Shown here: in pieces, positions 52,070-61,370 of the stretch
How positions within the stretch are numbered: the first letter of the stretch is position 1
How the letters are laid out: every line of letters begins with the position of its first letter
Assembly (NCBI RefSeq): GCF_036634195.1
Contig: NZ_JAZIFY010000001.1
Coordinates: forward strand, 1,498,501 to 1,562,500
Direction of reading: 5' to 3'
DNA: 64,000 bases
Source: Streptomyces sp. P9-A4
Lineage (GTDB): Bacteria > Actinomycetota > Actinomycetes > Streptomycetales > Streptomycetaceae
The notes under the pieces: model-generated
Databases searched by the model: none
The model's input: the letters and a program-made list of their open reading frames with translations, nothing else
What the model was told of the DNA's origin: nothing
Program-made: the position numbers and the translations under genes

Positions 52070-53613
52070 GGGGTGGGGGGCTGCTCGTCGCCGGGACCAC
52101 GTCCGACGCCGGCAAGAGCGTCGTGACGGCCGGCATCTGCCGCTGGCTGGTCCGGCAGGGGATCAAGGTCGCGCCGTTCAAGGGACAGAACATGTCCCTG
52201 AACTCCTTCGTGACGCGCGAGGGCGCCGAGATCGGGCGGGCGCAGGCCATGCAGGCGCAGGCCGCCCGCGTCGAGCCGACCGCGCTGATGAACCCAGTGC
52301 TGCTCAAGCCGGGCAGCGACCGCTCCAGCCAGGTCGTCCTCATGGGCAGGCCGGTGGGGGAGATGAGCGCCCGGGGGTTCTTCGGGGGGGCTGGGGAGGC
52401 GTCTTCCGGGAAGAGGCTGCACGGGGGACGGCAGAAGACGCTCTTCGAGCCGGTGATGGCGTGCCTCGAGGAGCTCCGGGGCACGTATGACGCCGTGATC
52501 TGCGAGGGGGCGGGCAGTCCGGCCGAGATCAATCTGCGGCGCACCGACATCGTGAACATGGGCATAGCGCGGGCCGCGAAGCTGCCCGTGGTCGTCGTCG
52601 GGGACATCGACCGGGGCGGGGTCTTCGCCCAGTTCTTCGGGACGACGGCGCTGCTCTCGCCCGAGGACCAGTCGCTGGTCGCGGGCTATCTCGTGAACAA
52701 GTTCCGGGGTGACGTCACCCTCCTGGAACCGGGTCTCGACATGCTGCACGGGCTCACCGGGCGCCGGACCTTCGGCGTCCTGCCGTACGCGCACGGGCTC
52801 GGCATCGACGAGGAGGACGGCCTGAGGGTGTCGCTGCGCGGCACCGTCCGCGAGTCGGTCGTCGCACCGCCGGTCGGTGAGGACGTGCTGCGGATCGCCG
52901 TCTGCGCCGTACCCCTGATGTCCAACTTCACGGACGTGGACGCACTGGCCGCCGAGCCGGGTGTCGTCGTGCGGTTCGTGGACCGGGCGGAGGAGCTCGT
53001 CGACGCGGACCTGGTCGTCGTGCCGGGGACCCGGGGGACGGTGAAGGCGCTCGCGTGGCTGCGCGAGCGGGGGCTCGCGGACGCCCTCGTCCGGCGCGCG
53101 GCCGAGGGCCGGCCGGTGCTCGGCATCTGCGGCGGCTTCCAGGCCCTGGGCGAGCGCATCGAGGACGAGGTCGAATCGAGGGCCGGAGTGGTCGACGGGC
53201 TCGGGCTGCTGCCCGTACGGGTGCGGTTCGGGGTCGAGAAGACCCTCGCCCGGCCGGTCGGCGAGGCGCTCGGGGAGCGGGTCGAGGGGTACGAGATCCA
53301 CCACGGCGTCGCGGACGTGCTGGGCGGTGAGCCGTTCTTGGACGGCTGCCGGGTCGGCTCCGTGTGGGGCACCCACTGGCACGGCTCGCTGGAGAGCGAC
53401 GGGTTCCGGCGGGCGTTCCTGCGGGAGGTCGCGGCGGCGGCCGGACGACGGTTCGTGCCGGCGCCCGACACGTCGTTCGGGACGCTGCGGGAGGAACAGC
53501 TCGACCGCCTCGGCGACCTGATCGAGGAACACGCGGACACGGACGCCCTGCTGCGGCTGATCGAGGAGGGGGCCCCGGCGGGGCTGCCGTTCGTGCCGCC
53601 GGGTGCGCCGTGA
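52066..53613 (+). CDS. cobQ: Cobyric acid synthase CobQ
   Basis: 515-aa glutamine-dependent amidase converting adenosylcobyrinic acid a,c-diamide to cobyric acid by four amidations. An N-terminal ATP-binding domain (GTTSDAGKSV, APFKGQNMSLNS) is joined to a class I glutaminase domain with the Cys nucleophile in GICGGFQALG and His in GTHWHGS. ATG 52066 is in the cobD stop overlap. The next gene starts 46 nt later, without cobN in between. Confidence 0.95.
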   Translation: MRGGGLLVAGTTSDAGKSVVTAGICRWLVRQGIKVAPFKGQNMSLNSFVTREGAEIGRAQAMQAQAARVEPTALMNPVLLKPGSDRSSQVVLMGRPVGEMSARGFFGGAGEASSGKRLHGGRQKTLFEPVMACLEELRGTYDAVICEGAGSPAEINLRRTDIVNMGIARAAKLPVVVVGDIDRGGVFAQFFGTTALLSPEDQSLVAGYLVNKFRGDVTLLEPGLDMLHGLTGRRTFGVLPYAHGLGIDEEDGLRVSLRGTVRESVVAPPVGEDVLRIAVCAVPLMSNFTDVDALAAEPGVVVRFVDRAEELVDADLVVVPGTRGTVKALAWLRERGLADALVRRAAEGRPVLGICGGFQALGERIEDEVESRAGVVDGLGLLPVRVRFGVEKTLARPVGEALGERVEGYEIHHGVADVLGGEPFLDGCRVGSVWGTHWHGSLESDGFRRAFLREVAAAAGRRFVPAPDTSFGTLREEQLDRLGDLIEEHADTDALLRLIEEGAPAGLPFVPPGAP

Positions 53614-53659
53614 GGACCCCAGGACCCGCAGACACACCGAGCGAAGGAGCGATCACCCG

Positions 53660-55771
53660 ATGAGCACCCGCTATCCGTTCACCGCCGTCGTCGGCATGGA
53701 CGACCTGCGGCTGGCGCTGCTGCTGAACGCCGTCAGTCCCGCGGTGGGCGGTGTTCTCGTGCGCGGCGAGAAGGGCACCGCCAAGTCCACGGCCGTCCGC
53801 GCGCTCGCCGAACTCCTGCCCGCCGTTCCGGTGGTCGCGGGCTGCCGGTTCAGCTGCGACCCGGCCTCGCCCGACCCGGCGTGCCCGGACGGGCCGCACG
53901 ACGACGCGCCCGGGGCCGAGCGGCCCGCGCGGATGGTCGAGCTGCCCGTCGGCGCCTCCGAGGACCGGCTCGTCGGCGCGCTCGACATCGAGAAGGCGCT
54001 CGCCGAGGGCGTGAAGGCCTTCGAGCCGGGGCTGCTCGCCGCCGCGCACCGGGGAATCCTCTACGTCGACGAGGTCAACCTGCTCTCGGACCACCTCATC
54101 GACCATCTCCTCGACGCCGCCGCCATGGGGGCCTCCCACGTCGAGCGCGAGGGTGTTTCCGTACGGCATGCCGCGCGCTTCCTGCTCGTCGGGACCATGA
54201 ACCCCGAGGAGGGTGAGCTGCGGCCCCAGTTGCTCGACCGGTTCGGGCTGACCGTCGAGGTCGCCGCGTCACGCGACCCGCGGCAGCGCGTCGAGGTCGT
54301 CCGGCGGCGGCTCGCCTTCGAGGACGACGCGGCCGGTTTCGCCGCCCGCTGGGCCGGCGAGGAGACCGCGCTGCGCGAACGGATCGTCGCCGCCCGGGAG
54401 TTGCTGCCTCAGGTGACCCTCGGGGACGCGGCGCTGCTCCAGATCGCCGCGACCTGCGCCGCCTTCGAGGTGGACGGCATGCGCGCCGACATCGTCATGG
54501 CCCGGACGGCGACCGCGCTCGCCGCCTGGGCGGGGCGGACCGAGGTGACCTCCGAGGACGTCCGGCAGGCCGCGCTCCTCGCGCTCCCCCACCGGCGCCG
54601 CCGCAACCCCTTCGACGCGCCCGGGATCGACGAGGACAAGCTCGACGAGACCCTGGAGCAGTTCAAGGGCCAGGACCAGGAGCCGGACGAGGACCCCGAG
54701 CCCGAGCCCGACGGTCCCGGCGACGGCGGTCCCGACGGGGGCGGCCCCGGGGACGGCGGCCCTGGTGGCGGTCCGGACGGCGGGGGTGTTCCGCCGCAGG
54801 GCGACGGTCCCGCAGCCGAGAACTCCCCCGCGCCCGAGGACACCTCCGTGCCCGAGGACTCCCCCGCACCCGAGCCCGCTCCCCAGCACGCCGGGGCTGG
54901 GGCGGGTGCCGGTGAGCGCGCCGCCGTGAAGGCCGCCGAGCCCTTCCGTACGCGGATGCTCAGCGTGCCCGGTCTCGGCGAGGGGGCGGCCGGGCGCCGC
55001 TCCCGGGCCCGTACCGAACACGGCCGTACCACCGGCTCCGTACGCCCCCGGGGCGCGCTGACCAAGCTGCACCTGGCGGCGACCGTGCAGGCCGCCGCCC
55101 CGTACCAGCGGGCGCGCGGGCGCTCCGGGCCGGGGCTGGTCCTGCGCCGGGACGACCTGCGGCAGGCGACACGGGAGGGACGGGAGGGCAACCTCGTGCT
55201 CTTCGCCGTGGACGCCTCCGGTTCGATGGCCGCGCGGCAGCGGATGAGCGCCGTCAAGGGTGCCGTCCTCTCCCTGCTGCTCGACGCCTACCAGCGCCGC
55301 GACAAGGTCGGCCTGGTCACCTTCCGGGGCCGGGACGCCGAGGTGGCGCTGCCGCCGACCTCGTCCGTGGACGCCGCCGCCGCCCGCCTCGAACAGCTCC
55401 CGACCGGCGGCCGTACGCCGCTGTCGGCAGGCCTCCTCAAGGCCCACGACCTGCTGCGGATCGAGCGGCTGCGGGACCCCTCGCGCCGCCCGCTGCTGGT
55501 CGTCGTGACCGACGGACGCGCCACCGGCGGGCGGGCGGCCGGCGACCCGGTGGCGCTCGCCGCCCGCGCGGCCCGGCTGCACGCCGCCGAGGGCACCGCC
55601 TCCGTCGTCGTGGACTGCGAGACCGGCCCGGTGCGGCTCGGTCTCGCCCGGGAACTCGCCCGTGAACTCGGCGGCACCGCCGTCACCTTGGACGAGCTGC
55701 GCGCCGACTCGATCGCGGGGCTCGTGAAGGACGTACAGGCAGCAGCACACGTGACCAGGAGGGCCGCCTAA
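53660..55771 (+). CDS. Putative cobaltochelatase AAA-VWA subunit
   Basis: 703-aa fusion of an AAA+ ATPase (Walker A RGEKGTAKST, Walker B ILYVDEVNLLS; about 1-320) and a VWA domain (MIDAS DASGSMA; about 510-690). A Pro/Gly/Asp/Glu-rich linker lies between (about 345-430). It corresponds to fused ChlI-ChlD/BchI-BchD or CobS-CobT-like subunits that power CobN in cobalt insertion into hydrogenobyrinic diamide. The expected large subunit cobN is not adjacent. TAATG overlap with cobO. Confidence 0.9.
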   Translation: MSTRYPFTAVVGMDDLRLALLLNAVSPAVGGVLVRGEKGTAKSTAVRALAELLPAVPVVAGCRFSCDPASPDPACPDGPHDDAPGAERPARMVELPVGASEDRLVGALDIEKALAEGVKAFEPGLLAAAHRGILYVDEVNLLSDHLIDHLLDAAAMGASHVEREGVSVRHAARFLLVGTMNPEEGELRPQLLDRFGLTVEVAASRDPRQRVEVVRRRLAFEDDAAGFAARWAGEETALRERIVAARELLPQVTLGDAALLQIAATCAAFEVDGMRADIVMARTATALAAWAGRTEVTSEDVRQAALLALPHRRRRNPFDAPGIDEDKLDETLEQFKGQDQEPDEDPEPEPDGPGDGGPDGGGPGDGGPGGGPDGGGVPPQGDGPAAENSPAPEDTSVPEDSPAPEPAPQHAGAGAGAGERAAVKAAEPFRTRMLSVPGLGEGAAGRRSRARTEHGRTTGSVRPRGALTKLHLAATVQAAAPYQRARGRSGPGLVLRRDDLRQATREGREGNLVLFAVDASGSMAARQRMSAVKGAVLSLLLDAYQRRDKVGLVTFRGRDAEVALPPTSSVDAAAARLEQLPTGGRTPLSAGLLKAHDLLRIERLRDPSRRPLLVVVTDGRATGGRAAGDPVALAARAARLHAAEGTASVVVDCETGPVRLGLARELARELGGTAVTLDELRADSIAGLVKDVQAAAHVTRRAA

Positions 55772-56379
55772 TGCCGCAGGGACAGCCGACCGTCGTACCC
55801 GACGACGGTCTCACCACCCGTCAGCGCCGCAACCGGGCGCTGGTGATGGTGCACACGGGCGTCGGCAAGGGGAAGTCGACCGCCGCGTTCGGCATGGCGC
55901 TGCGCGCCTGGAACCAGGGCTGGCCGGTCGGGGTGTTCCAGTTCGTCAAGTCCGCCAAGTGGAAGGTCGGCGAGGAGAACGCCCTCAAGGCCCTCGGCGA
56001 GACCGGCAAGGGCGGCACGGTCACCTGGAACAAGATGGGCGAGGGCTGGTCCTGGATCCAGCGCGAGGTCGCCGAGGGCGAGCAGTCCCACGAGGACAAG
56101 GCCCGGGAGGGCTGGGAGCAGGTCAAGCGGGACCTCGCGGAGGAGAAGTACCGGTTCTACGTCCTCGACGAGTTCGCCTATCTGCTGCACTGGGGCTGGA
56201 TCGACGTCAAGGAGGTCGTCGAGGTGCTGCGCGACCGCCCGGGTCAGCAGCACGTCGTCATCACGGGCCGCAACGCCCCGCAGGAGCTCGTCGACTTCGC
56301 GGATCTCGTCACCGACATGTCCAAGGTCAAGCACCCGATGGACGCCGGTCAGAAGGGCCAGCGGGGCATCGAGTGGTAG
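55771..56379 (+). CDS. cobO: Corrinoid adenosyltransferase CobO
   Basis: 202-aa ATP:cob(I)yrinic acid a,c-diamide adenosyltransferase (CobA/CobO/BtuR type). The P-loop is HTGVGKGKSTAAFG; FQFVKSAKW, LDEFAYLL and TGRNAPQELVD are family motifs. Its start overlaps the chelatase stop by one base, and its end overlaps the cobB start. Confidence 0.96.
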   Translation: MPQGQPTVVPDDGLTTRQRRNRALVMVHTGVGKGKSTAAFGMALRAWNQGWPVGVFQFVKSAKWKVGEENALKALGETGKGGTVTWNKMGEGWSWIQREVAEGEQSHEDKAREGWEQVKRDLAEEKYRFYVLDEFAYLLHWGWIDVKEVVEVLRDRPGQQHVVITGRNAPQELVDFADLVTDMSKVKHPMDAGQKGQRGIEW

Positions 56380-57800
56380 CACGTCTCGTCATCGCCGCGC
56401 CCTCCTCGGGCGCGGGCAAGACCACGGTCGCGACCGGTCTGATGGCCGCGTTCGCCGGCCGTGGTCTGGCCGTCTCCCCGCACAAGGTCGGCCCCGACTA
56501 CATCGACCCCGGCTACCACGCCCTCGCGACCGGCCGTCCCGGCCGCAACCTCGACGCGTACATGTGCGGTACGGGGCTGGTCGCGCCGCTCTTCGCGCAC
56601 GGCGCGCGCGGCTGCGACCTGGCCGTGGTCGAGGGGGTGATGGGCCTGTACGACGGCGCCGCCGACCAGGGCGAACTGGCCTCCACCGCGCAGGTGTCGA
56701 AACTCCTCAAGGCGCCGGTGGTGCTCGTCGTCGACGCGTCCTCGCAGTCGCGGTCGGTGGCGGCACTGGTGCACGGGTTCGCGTCCTGGGACCCGGAGGT
56801 GCGGATCGGGGGCGTGATCCTCAACAAGGTCGCGACCGACCGGCACGAGCATCTGTTGCGGGAGGCGCTCGGGGAGTCGGGGGTGCCGGTGCTCGGTGTC
56901 CTGCGGCGGGCGCCGGCGGTGGCCACGCCTTCTCGGCATCTGGGGTTGGTGCCGGTTGCGGAGCGGCAGGCGGCGGCGGTTGCGGCGGTTGCCGCGCAGG
57001 CGGAGCAGGTGCGGGCCGGGTGTGACCTCGAGGCGCTGCTCGCGCTCGCGCGCAGTGCGCCGGAGTTGCACGCGGAGGCTTGGGATCCGGAGGTTGCCGG
57101 GCGGCTGCGCGCCGGTGGTCCCGGCGTGCCCACCCTCCCCCGGACTCCGTCCGGGGGGACCCCGATCGCCCCTGCGGAACGTATGCCCACACCGCGCGTC
57201 GCCGTCGCCGGAGGTGCCGCCTTCACCTTCTCGTATGCCGAGCACACCGAGCTGCTGCGGGCCGCCGGGGCCGAGGTCGTCGTCTTCGATCCGTTGCGGG
57301 ACGAAGTGCTGCCCGAGGGGACTTCCGGGCTCGTCATAGGGGGTGGGTTTCCCGAGGTGTACGGGGCCGAACTGTCCGCCAACGAGCCGTTGCGGAAGGC
57401 CGTGGCGGCGCTCGCCGCGTCCGGGGCGCCGATCGCCGCCGAGTGCGCCGGGCTGCTCTACCTGGCGCGGTCGCTGGACGGCAAGCCCATGTGCGGCGTG
57501 CTCGACGCGGACGCGCGGATGTCCTCGCGCCTCACCCTCGGCTACCGGGACGCCGTCGCCGTGAACGACAGCGTGCTCGCGCCCGCCGGGGCGCGGACGC
57601 GGGGCCACGAGTTCCACCGGACCGTGATCGAGCCGGGGGCCGGGGCCCTCCCCGCCTGGGGGCTGCGGCAGCCGGAGCGGCGGGTGGAGGGCTTCGTGCG
57701 GGGCGGGGTGCACGCCAGTTACGTGCACACCCACTGGGCGGGCTTCCCCGAGGCCGCCGCGCGGTTCGTGCAGCGCTGCGCGGGCGGTCCGGTCGCGTGA
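56373..57800 (+). CDS. cobB: Cobyrinate a,c-diamide synthase CobB
   Basis: 475-aa glutamine-dependent amidase forming the a,c-diamide of (hydrogeno)cobyrinic acid. P-loop SSGAGKTTVATGL, KVGPDYIDPGYH, EGVMGLYDG; glutaminase Cys in AAECAGLLYLA and C-terminal His in YVHTHWAGFP. The GTG at 56373 overlaps the cobO stop. A Pro-rich linker around residue 245-260 (PRTPSGGTP) joins the domains. Ends 2 nt from the convergent ZIP gene. Confidence 0.95.
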   Translation: MVARLVIAAPSSGAGKTTVATGLMAAFAGRGLAVSPHKVGPDYIDPGYHALATGRPGRNLDAYMCGTGLVAPLFAHGARGCDLAVVEGVMGLYDGAADQGELASTAQVSKLLKAPVVLVVDASSQSRSVAALVHGFASWDPEVRIGGVILNKVATDRHEHLLREALGESGVPVLGVLRRAPAVATPSRHLGLVPVAERQAAAVAAVAAQAEQVRAGCDLEALLALARSAPELHAEAWDPEVAGRLRAGGPGVPTLPRTPSGGTPIAPAERMPTPRVAVAGGAAFTFSYAEHTELLRAAGAEVVVFDPLRDEVLPEGTSGLVIGGGFPEVYGAELSANEPLRKAVAALAASGAPIAAECAGLLYLARSLDGKPMCGVLDADARMSSRLTLGYRDAVAVNDSVLAPAGARTRGHEFHRTVIEPGAGALPAWGLRQPERRVEGFVRGGVHASYVHTHWAGFPEAAARFVQRCAGGPVA

Positions 57801-57802
57801 GG

Positions 57803-58531
57803 TCAGCTGCCGGAGAGGCCCACCACCAGCCAGATGAAGCCCACGCCGGCCACCGTGCACAGCAGCGTGGAGCGGGCGGGGTGGTCGTGGTGGGCCTCCG
57901 GCAGAATCTCGGCGGCGGCCAGGTAGAGCAGGGCGCCCCCGAAGAATCCGAGATAGCTGCCGAGCAGTTCCTCCGGAAGGGTGAACAGCAGGGTGGAGGC
58001 GGCACCGACCAGGGGGGCGAGGGCGTCCGCGACGAGCATCCCGAGGGCCTTGCGGCGCTCGTTCCCGTAGAGGCTCGTGATCGTGTACGTGTTGAAGCCG
58101 TCCGCGAAGTCATGGGTGATGACGGCGAGGGCGACGGTGGCGCCCATGCCGCCGCCGACCTGGAAGGCGGCGCCGAGCGCGATGCCGTCCATGAGGCTGT
58201 GGCCGACCATCGCGGCGGCGGCCGTCAGCCCGACCTGGGGGACCCGCTCGTCGGCGCCGACGCCGTGCCCCGCCCGGCGTACGGCGAGGAGGCGTTCCAC
58301 CGCGTGGGCGAGGAGGAAGCCGCCGACGAAGAGCAGCAGTGCCTCGGGGACTCCGAAGACGTCGTTCCCCGCCGCCTCCAGGGCCTCCGGCAGCAGGTCG
58401 AGTCCGACGACGCCGAGCATGAGTCCGCCGGCCAGGCCGAGGACGAGATGGCGGCGGTCGGTGACGCGCTGCGCGACCCAGCCGCCGAAGAGCGTCATGA
58501 GGAACGCGCCGAGCGCGACGACTACAGCCAT
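57803..58531 (-). CDS. ZIP-family metal transporter
   Basis: 242-aa membrane protein with about eight helices. The binuclear metal motifs are in MVGHSLMDGIALGAAF and VITHDFADGFNTY. It lacks the His-rich loop common in eukaryotic ZIPs. Family members import Zn2+, Fe2+ or other divalent ions. It interrupts the cob genes on the opposite strand; cobalt supply for B12 is possible but unproven. Its ATG lies only 21 bp from the divergent CobE/CobC start. Confidence 0.9.
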   Translation of the reverse strand: MAVVVALGAFLMTLFGGWVAQRVTDRRHLVLGLAGGLMLGVVGLDLLPEALEAAGNDVFGVPEALLLFVGGFLLAHAVERLLAVRRAGHGVGADERVPQVGLTAAAAMVGHSLMDGIALGAAFQVGGGMGATVALAVITHDFADGFNTYTITSLYGNERRKALGMLVADALAPLVGAASTLLFTLPEELLGSYLGFFGGALLYLAAAEILPEAHHDHPARSTLLCTVAGVGFIWLVVGLSGS

Positions 58532-58552
58532 GGGCCTTTGGTATCGGATGGG

Positions 58553-60199
58553 GTGCCGTACGCGCACCTCGGCGTCGGGGCACGGCCGGGGGTCCCGGCG
58601 GACGAGGTGCTGGCCCTGGTCGGGGCGGTGCTGCGGGAGGCCGGGCTGACGTCCGCTCACGTCCGCTCGCTCGCCACGCTCGACGCGCGGGCGGCCGGGC
58701 CGGGGGTCGTGGGGGCGGCGGCGGCGCTGGGCGTGCCGGTGCGGGGGTACGCGGCCGAGCGGCTGGCGGCCGTCCGCGTACCGCATCCGTCGGCGCTGCC
58801 GCTGGCCGCGACGGGCACCCCGTCGGTGGCGGAGGCGGCGGCGCTGCTCGCGGCGTGCGACGACGCGGGGCTTCGTGACGTGGGGGCGTGCGGCGGAGGA
58901 GGGCTTCCCCCCGTCGGGGCGGGGCTTCCCGCGGAGGGGGCGGCGCGTCCGGGGGCCGGGGGCGTCCTGCTCGTACCCAAGCGGAAAGCGCGGCGCGTAA
59001 CGTGCGCTCTCGCCGCTTTCGTCCCGGTTCGACCGAACGAAGATGCCCCAGACGTACGGTTGTTGCCCCGGGCGCACGGGTACATCGCTGGCGAGCCCGG
59101 CTCACCCCCCACCATCCCCACCCCCCACACGACGGCGGCCATGGACACCTACACGGACAGCGACACACACGACCTGCGGCACCACGGTGACGCCGAGGTC
59201 CGGGACGACAAGCTCATCGATCTGGCGGTGAACGTCCGGACGAACACCCCGCCGGACTGGCTGCGCGAGCGCATCGCCGACTCCCTCACCGGGCTCGCGG
59301 CCTACCCCGACGGCCGGGCCGCGCGGGCGGCCGTCGCCGAACGGCACGACCTGCCGCCGAACCGGGTGCTGCTCACGGCGGGCGCGGCGGAGGCGTTCGT
59401 GCTGCTCGCGCGGGCGCTGCCGGTGCGCAGACCCGTCGTGGTGCATCCGCAGTTCACCGAGCCGGAGGCGGCGCTGCGCGACGCCGGGCACGAGGTGGGC
59501 CGGGTGCTGCTGCGCGAGGAGGACGGGTTCCGGCTGGATCCGTCGGCGGTCCCCGAGGACGCGGACCTGGTGGTGATCGGGAACCCCACGAACCCGACCT
59601 CCGTACTGCATCCCGCCGCCACGATCACCGCGCTCGCGCGTCCCGGCCGGATCCTGGTGGTCGACGAGGCCTTCATGGACGCGGTGCCGGGCGAGCGAGA
59701 GTCGCTGGCCGGGCGGACGGACGTGCCGGGGCTGGTGGTGCTGCGCAGCCTCACCAAGACGTGGGGGCTCGCCGGGCTGCGGATCGGGTACGTGCTGGCG
59801 GAGCCGGAGACGGTCGCCGCGCTCGAACGGGCGCAGCCGCTGTGGCCGGTGTCGACGCCGGCCCTGGTGGCGGCGGAGGCCTGCATGTCGCGCGGGGCGC
59901 TGGCGGAGGCCGAGCACGCGGCGCACCGGATCGGTGTGGAGCGGGCCCATCTGCTGGCCGGTCTGGCGGAGTTCGACGAGGTGCGGACGGTGGCGGGGGC
60001 GGAGGGCCCCTTCGTGCTGCTGCGGACCGACGGGGCGGACGCGGTGCGCGAGCGGCTGCGGTCGCTGGGCTTCGCGGTCCGCCGGGGCGACACCTTCCCC
60101 GGTCTCGGCCGGAACTGGCTGCGGCTGGCGGTCCGGGACCGGGTGACGACGAACCGCTTCCTCCAGGCACTCGACCAGGCGCTGCTGATCGGCGGCTGA
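58553..60199 (+). CDS. cobC: CobE-like plus CobC-like aminotransferase, single open frame
   Basis: A continuous 548-codon frame. Residues about 1-150 (VGARPGVPADEVLALV; AAALGVPVRGYAAERLA; LLVPKRKARRVTCALA) form a CbiG-C/CobE-like domain of corrin synthesis. After a low-complexity bridge, residues about 200-548 are a fold-type I PLP enzyme of the Rv2231c/CobC type: LIDLAVNVRTNTPPDWL, VIGNPTNPTSVLHP, and PLP Lys in LRSLTKTWGLAGLRIGY. It may make L-threonine-phosphate-type arm precursors. An internal ATG at 59141 could give a separate CobC. The GTG at 58553 is the best CobE start; RBS is weak. Confidence 0.8.
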   Translation: MPYAHLGVGARPGVPADEVLALVGAVLREAGLTSAHVRSLATLDARAAGPGVVGAAAALGVPVRGYAAERLAAVRVPHPSALPLAATGTPSVAEAAALLAACDDAGLRDVGACGGGGLPPVGAGLPAEGAARPGAGGVLLVPKRKARRVTCALAAFVPVRPNEDAPDVRLLPRAHGYIAGEPGSPPTIPTPHTTAAMDTYTDSDTHDLRHHGDAEVRDDKLIDLAVNVRTNTPPDWLRERIADSLTGLAAYPDGRAARAAVAERHDLPPNRVLLTAGAAEAFVLLARALPVRRPVVVHPQFTEPEAALRDAGHEVGRVLLREEDGFRLDPSAVPEDADLVVIGNPTNPTSVLHPAATITALARPGRILVVDEAFMDAVPGERESLAGRTDVPGLVVLRSLTKTWGLAGLRIGYVLAEPETVAALERAQPLWPVSTPALVAAEACMSRGALAEAEHAAHRIGVERAHLLAGLAEFDEVRTVAGAEGPFVLLRTDGADAVRERLRSLGFAVRRGDTFPGLGRNWLRLAVRDRVTTNRFLQALDQALLIGG

Positions 60200-60286
60200 C
60201 CGGGGGCCGGTGGGCTGCCGGCGGGTGGTGACGGGCCGCGGGTCCGCCCCGACCCGCGACTGATCGGCCGCTTCGGGAACGCGTGC

Positions 60287-60331
60287 GGGTCCGGGGAGGG
60301 CGGCGTCGTCACCGCCGCCCTCCCCGGACCC
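60287..60331. terminator. Bidirectional 19-bp terminator
   Basis: Perfect arms 60287-60305 and 60313-60331 with a 7-nt loop, between the convergent cobC and LAETG-protein genes. Confidence 0.9.
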
Positions 60332-60374
60332 CTGCTTCCCCTCCGGCGCCCCCCGGCGCGTCCCCCTCGGGCCG

Positions 60375-61370
60375 TCAGCCTCGGGAGCGGGCGCGCGAGC
60401 GGGTCAGCGCGAGGGCGCCGCCGCCGGCCACGAGGAGGGCGAGCGCCCCGCCCGCGATGTACGAGGTGGCGGAGCTGCCGCCGGTCTCCGCGAGGTTCTC
60501 GGTGGGCGTGGTGCCGCCGTTGTCGGTCTTGATGCCGGCGTCGCTCGGCTTGGCCGAGGGCTGCTGCGTGGGCTGCTCGGAGGGCCGCTCGCTGGGCTGG
60601 TCCGTGGGCTGCCCGGTCGGCTGCTCGGTGGGCCGCTCGGTCGGGGCCGTGCCCTCGGGCGTCTCGCAGGTCGCCTCGGCGAGGGTGACGGTGCCGTCGA
60701 CCTTGGCCACGCCGAGATCCAGCGGGTTGACCTTCACCCTGAGTTCGAGGGCGGCCGCGGCCGCCGTACGGGAGGTGGTGGAGGTACGGGAGAGGTCCAG
60801 GGTGACCTGGCCGACGCCCGGCACGGTGACCTGGGTCCGGCCACCCGCGGAGAGGGTGGTCTTCTTGCCGAAGACGGTCACGTGACCGAGGACGTTGGAG
60901 GTGGCGACGGGCTTCTTCCCGGTCTCGCACAGCGCCTTGGAGGTGACCTTCTCGACCTCGATGAGGGAGAGCAGCGGGATTCCGGGGACGTGGACCTGCG
61001 CCTTGACGAGGTTCACGTACCCCTCGGCCTTCTCCTCGTCCACGGTGGCCTTCGAGGTGGCGACGTCGGCGGCGAGGATGTCGATCGGCTTCCCCTCCTC
61101 GGCACCCCGCACCTTCACGGTGAGCGCGGTCGCGCTCTCGGTCTCCGGCGCCTTGACCTCGTTGAGGGAGGCCCGCAGCGGCACCTGGACCGTCTTGCCG
61201 AGGAGGGAGATGTCGAGGCCGGTCCGCAGGACGACGGCGGTGGCGCGCCCTTCGCCGCCCGTGGCCTGCGCCGCCGGCGCCGCGAGGAGGACGGGGCCGA
61301 CGGTGAGTGCGGCGACGGTCGCGGCGGCGGCGGTACGGCGTACGGGCATGCGGAAGGTGTTGCTGTTCAA
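60375..61370 (-). CDS. LAETG-anchored surface protein
   Basis: About 331-aa exported wall protein. Signal peptide (RRTAAAATVAALTVGPVLLAA, cleaved near AQA). The mature region has beta-rich domains with two or three Cys (KALCETG; EATCETPEG). A Pro/Thr/Gln/Ser spacer (TEQPTGQPTDQPSERPSEQP) precedes the sorting signal LAETG, a hydrophobic helix and an Arg tail, the substrate pattern of class E sortases. A TTG start at 61370 or ATG at 61349; I prefer TTG as it keeps the NSNTF start seen in this family. Sortase is not in the window. Confidence 0.85.
   Translation of the reverse strand: MNSNTFRMPVRRTAAAATVAALTVGPVLLAAPAAQATGGEGRATAVVLRTGLDISLLGKTVQVPLRASLNEVKAPETESATALTVKVRGAEEGKPIDILAADVATSKATVDEEKAEGYVNLVKAQVHVPGIPLLSLIEVEKVTSKALCETGKKPVATSNVLGHVTVFGKKTTLSAGGRTQVTVPGVGQVTLDLSRTSTTSRTAAAAALELRVKVNPLDLGVAKVDGTVTLAEATCETPEGTAPTERPTEQPTGQPTDQPSERPSEQPTQQPSAKPSDAGIKTDNGGTTPTENLAETGGSSATSYIAGGALALLVAGGGALALTRSRARSRG

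Noticed and set aside
57080..58552. Extension of the cobE/cobC frame upstream through cobB and the ZIP gene
   Set aside because: The added protein is Arg/Gly-rich shadow sequence of two well-supported genes.
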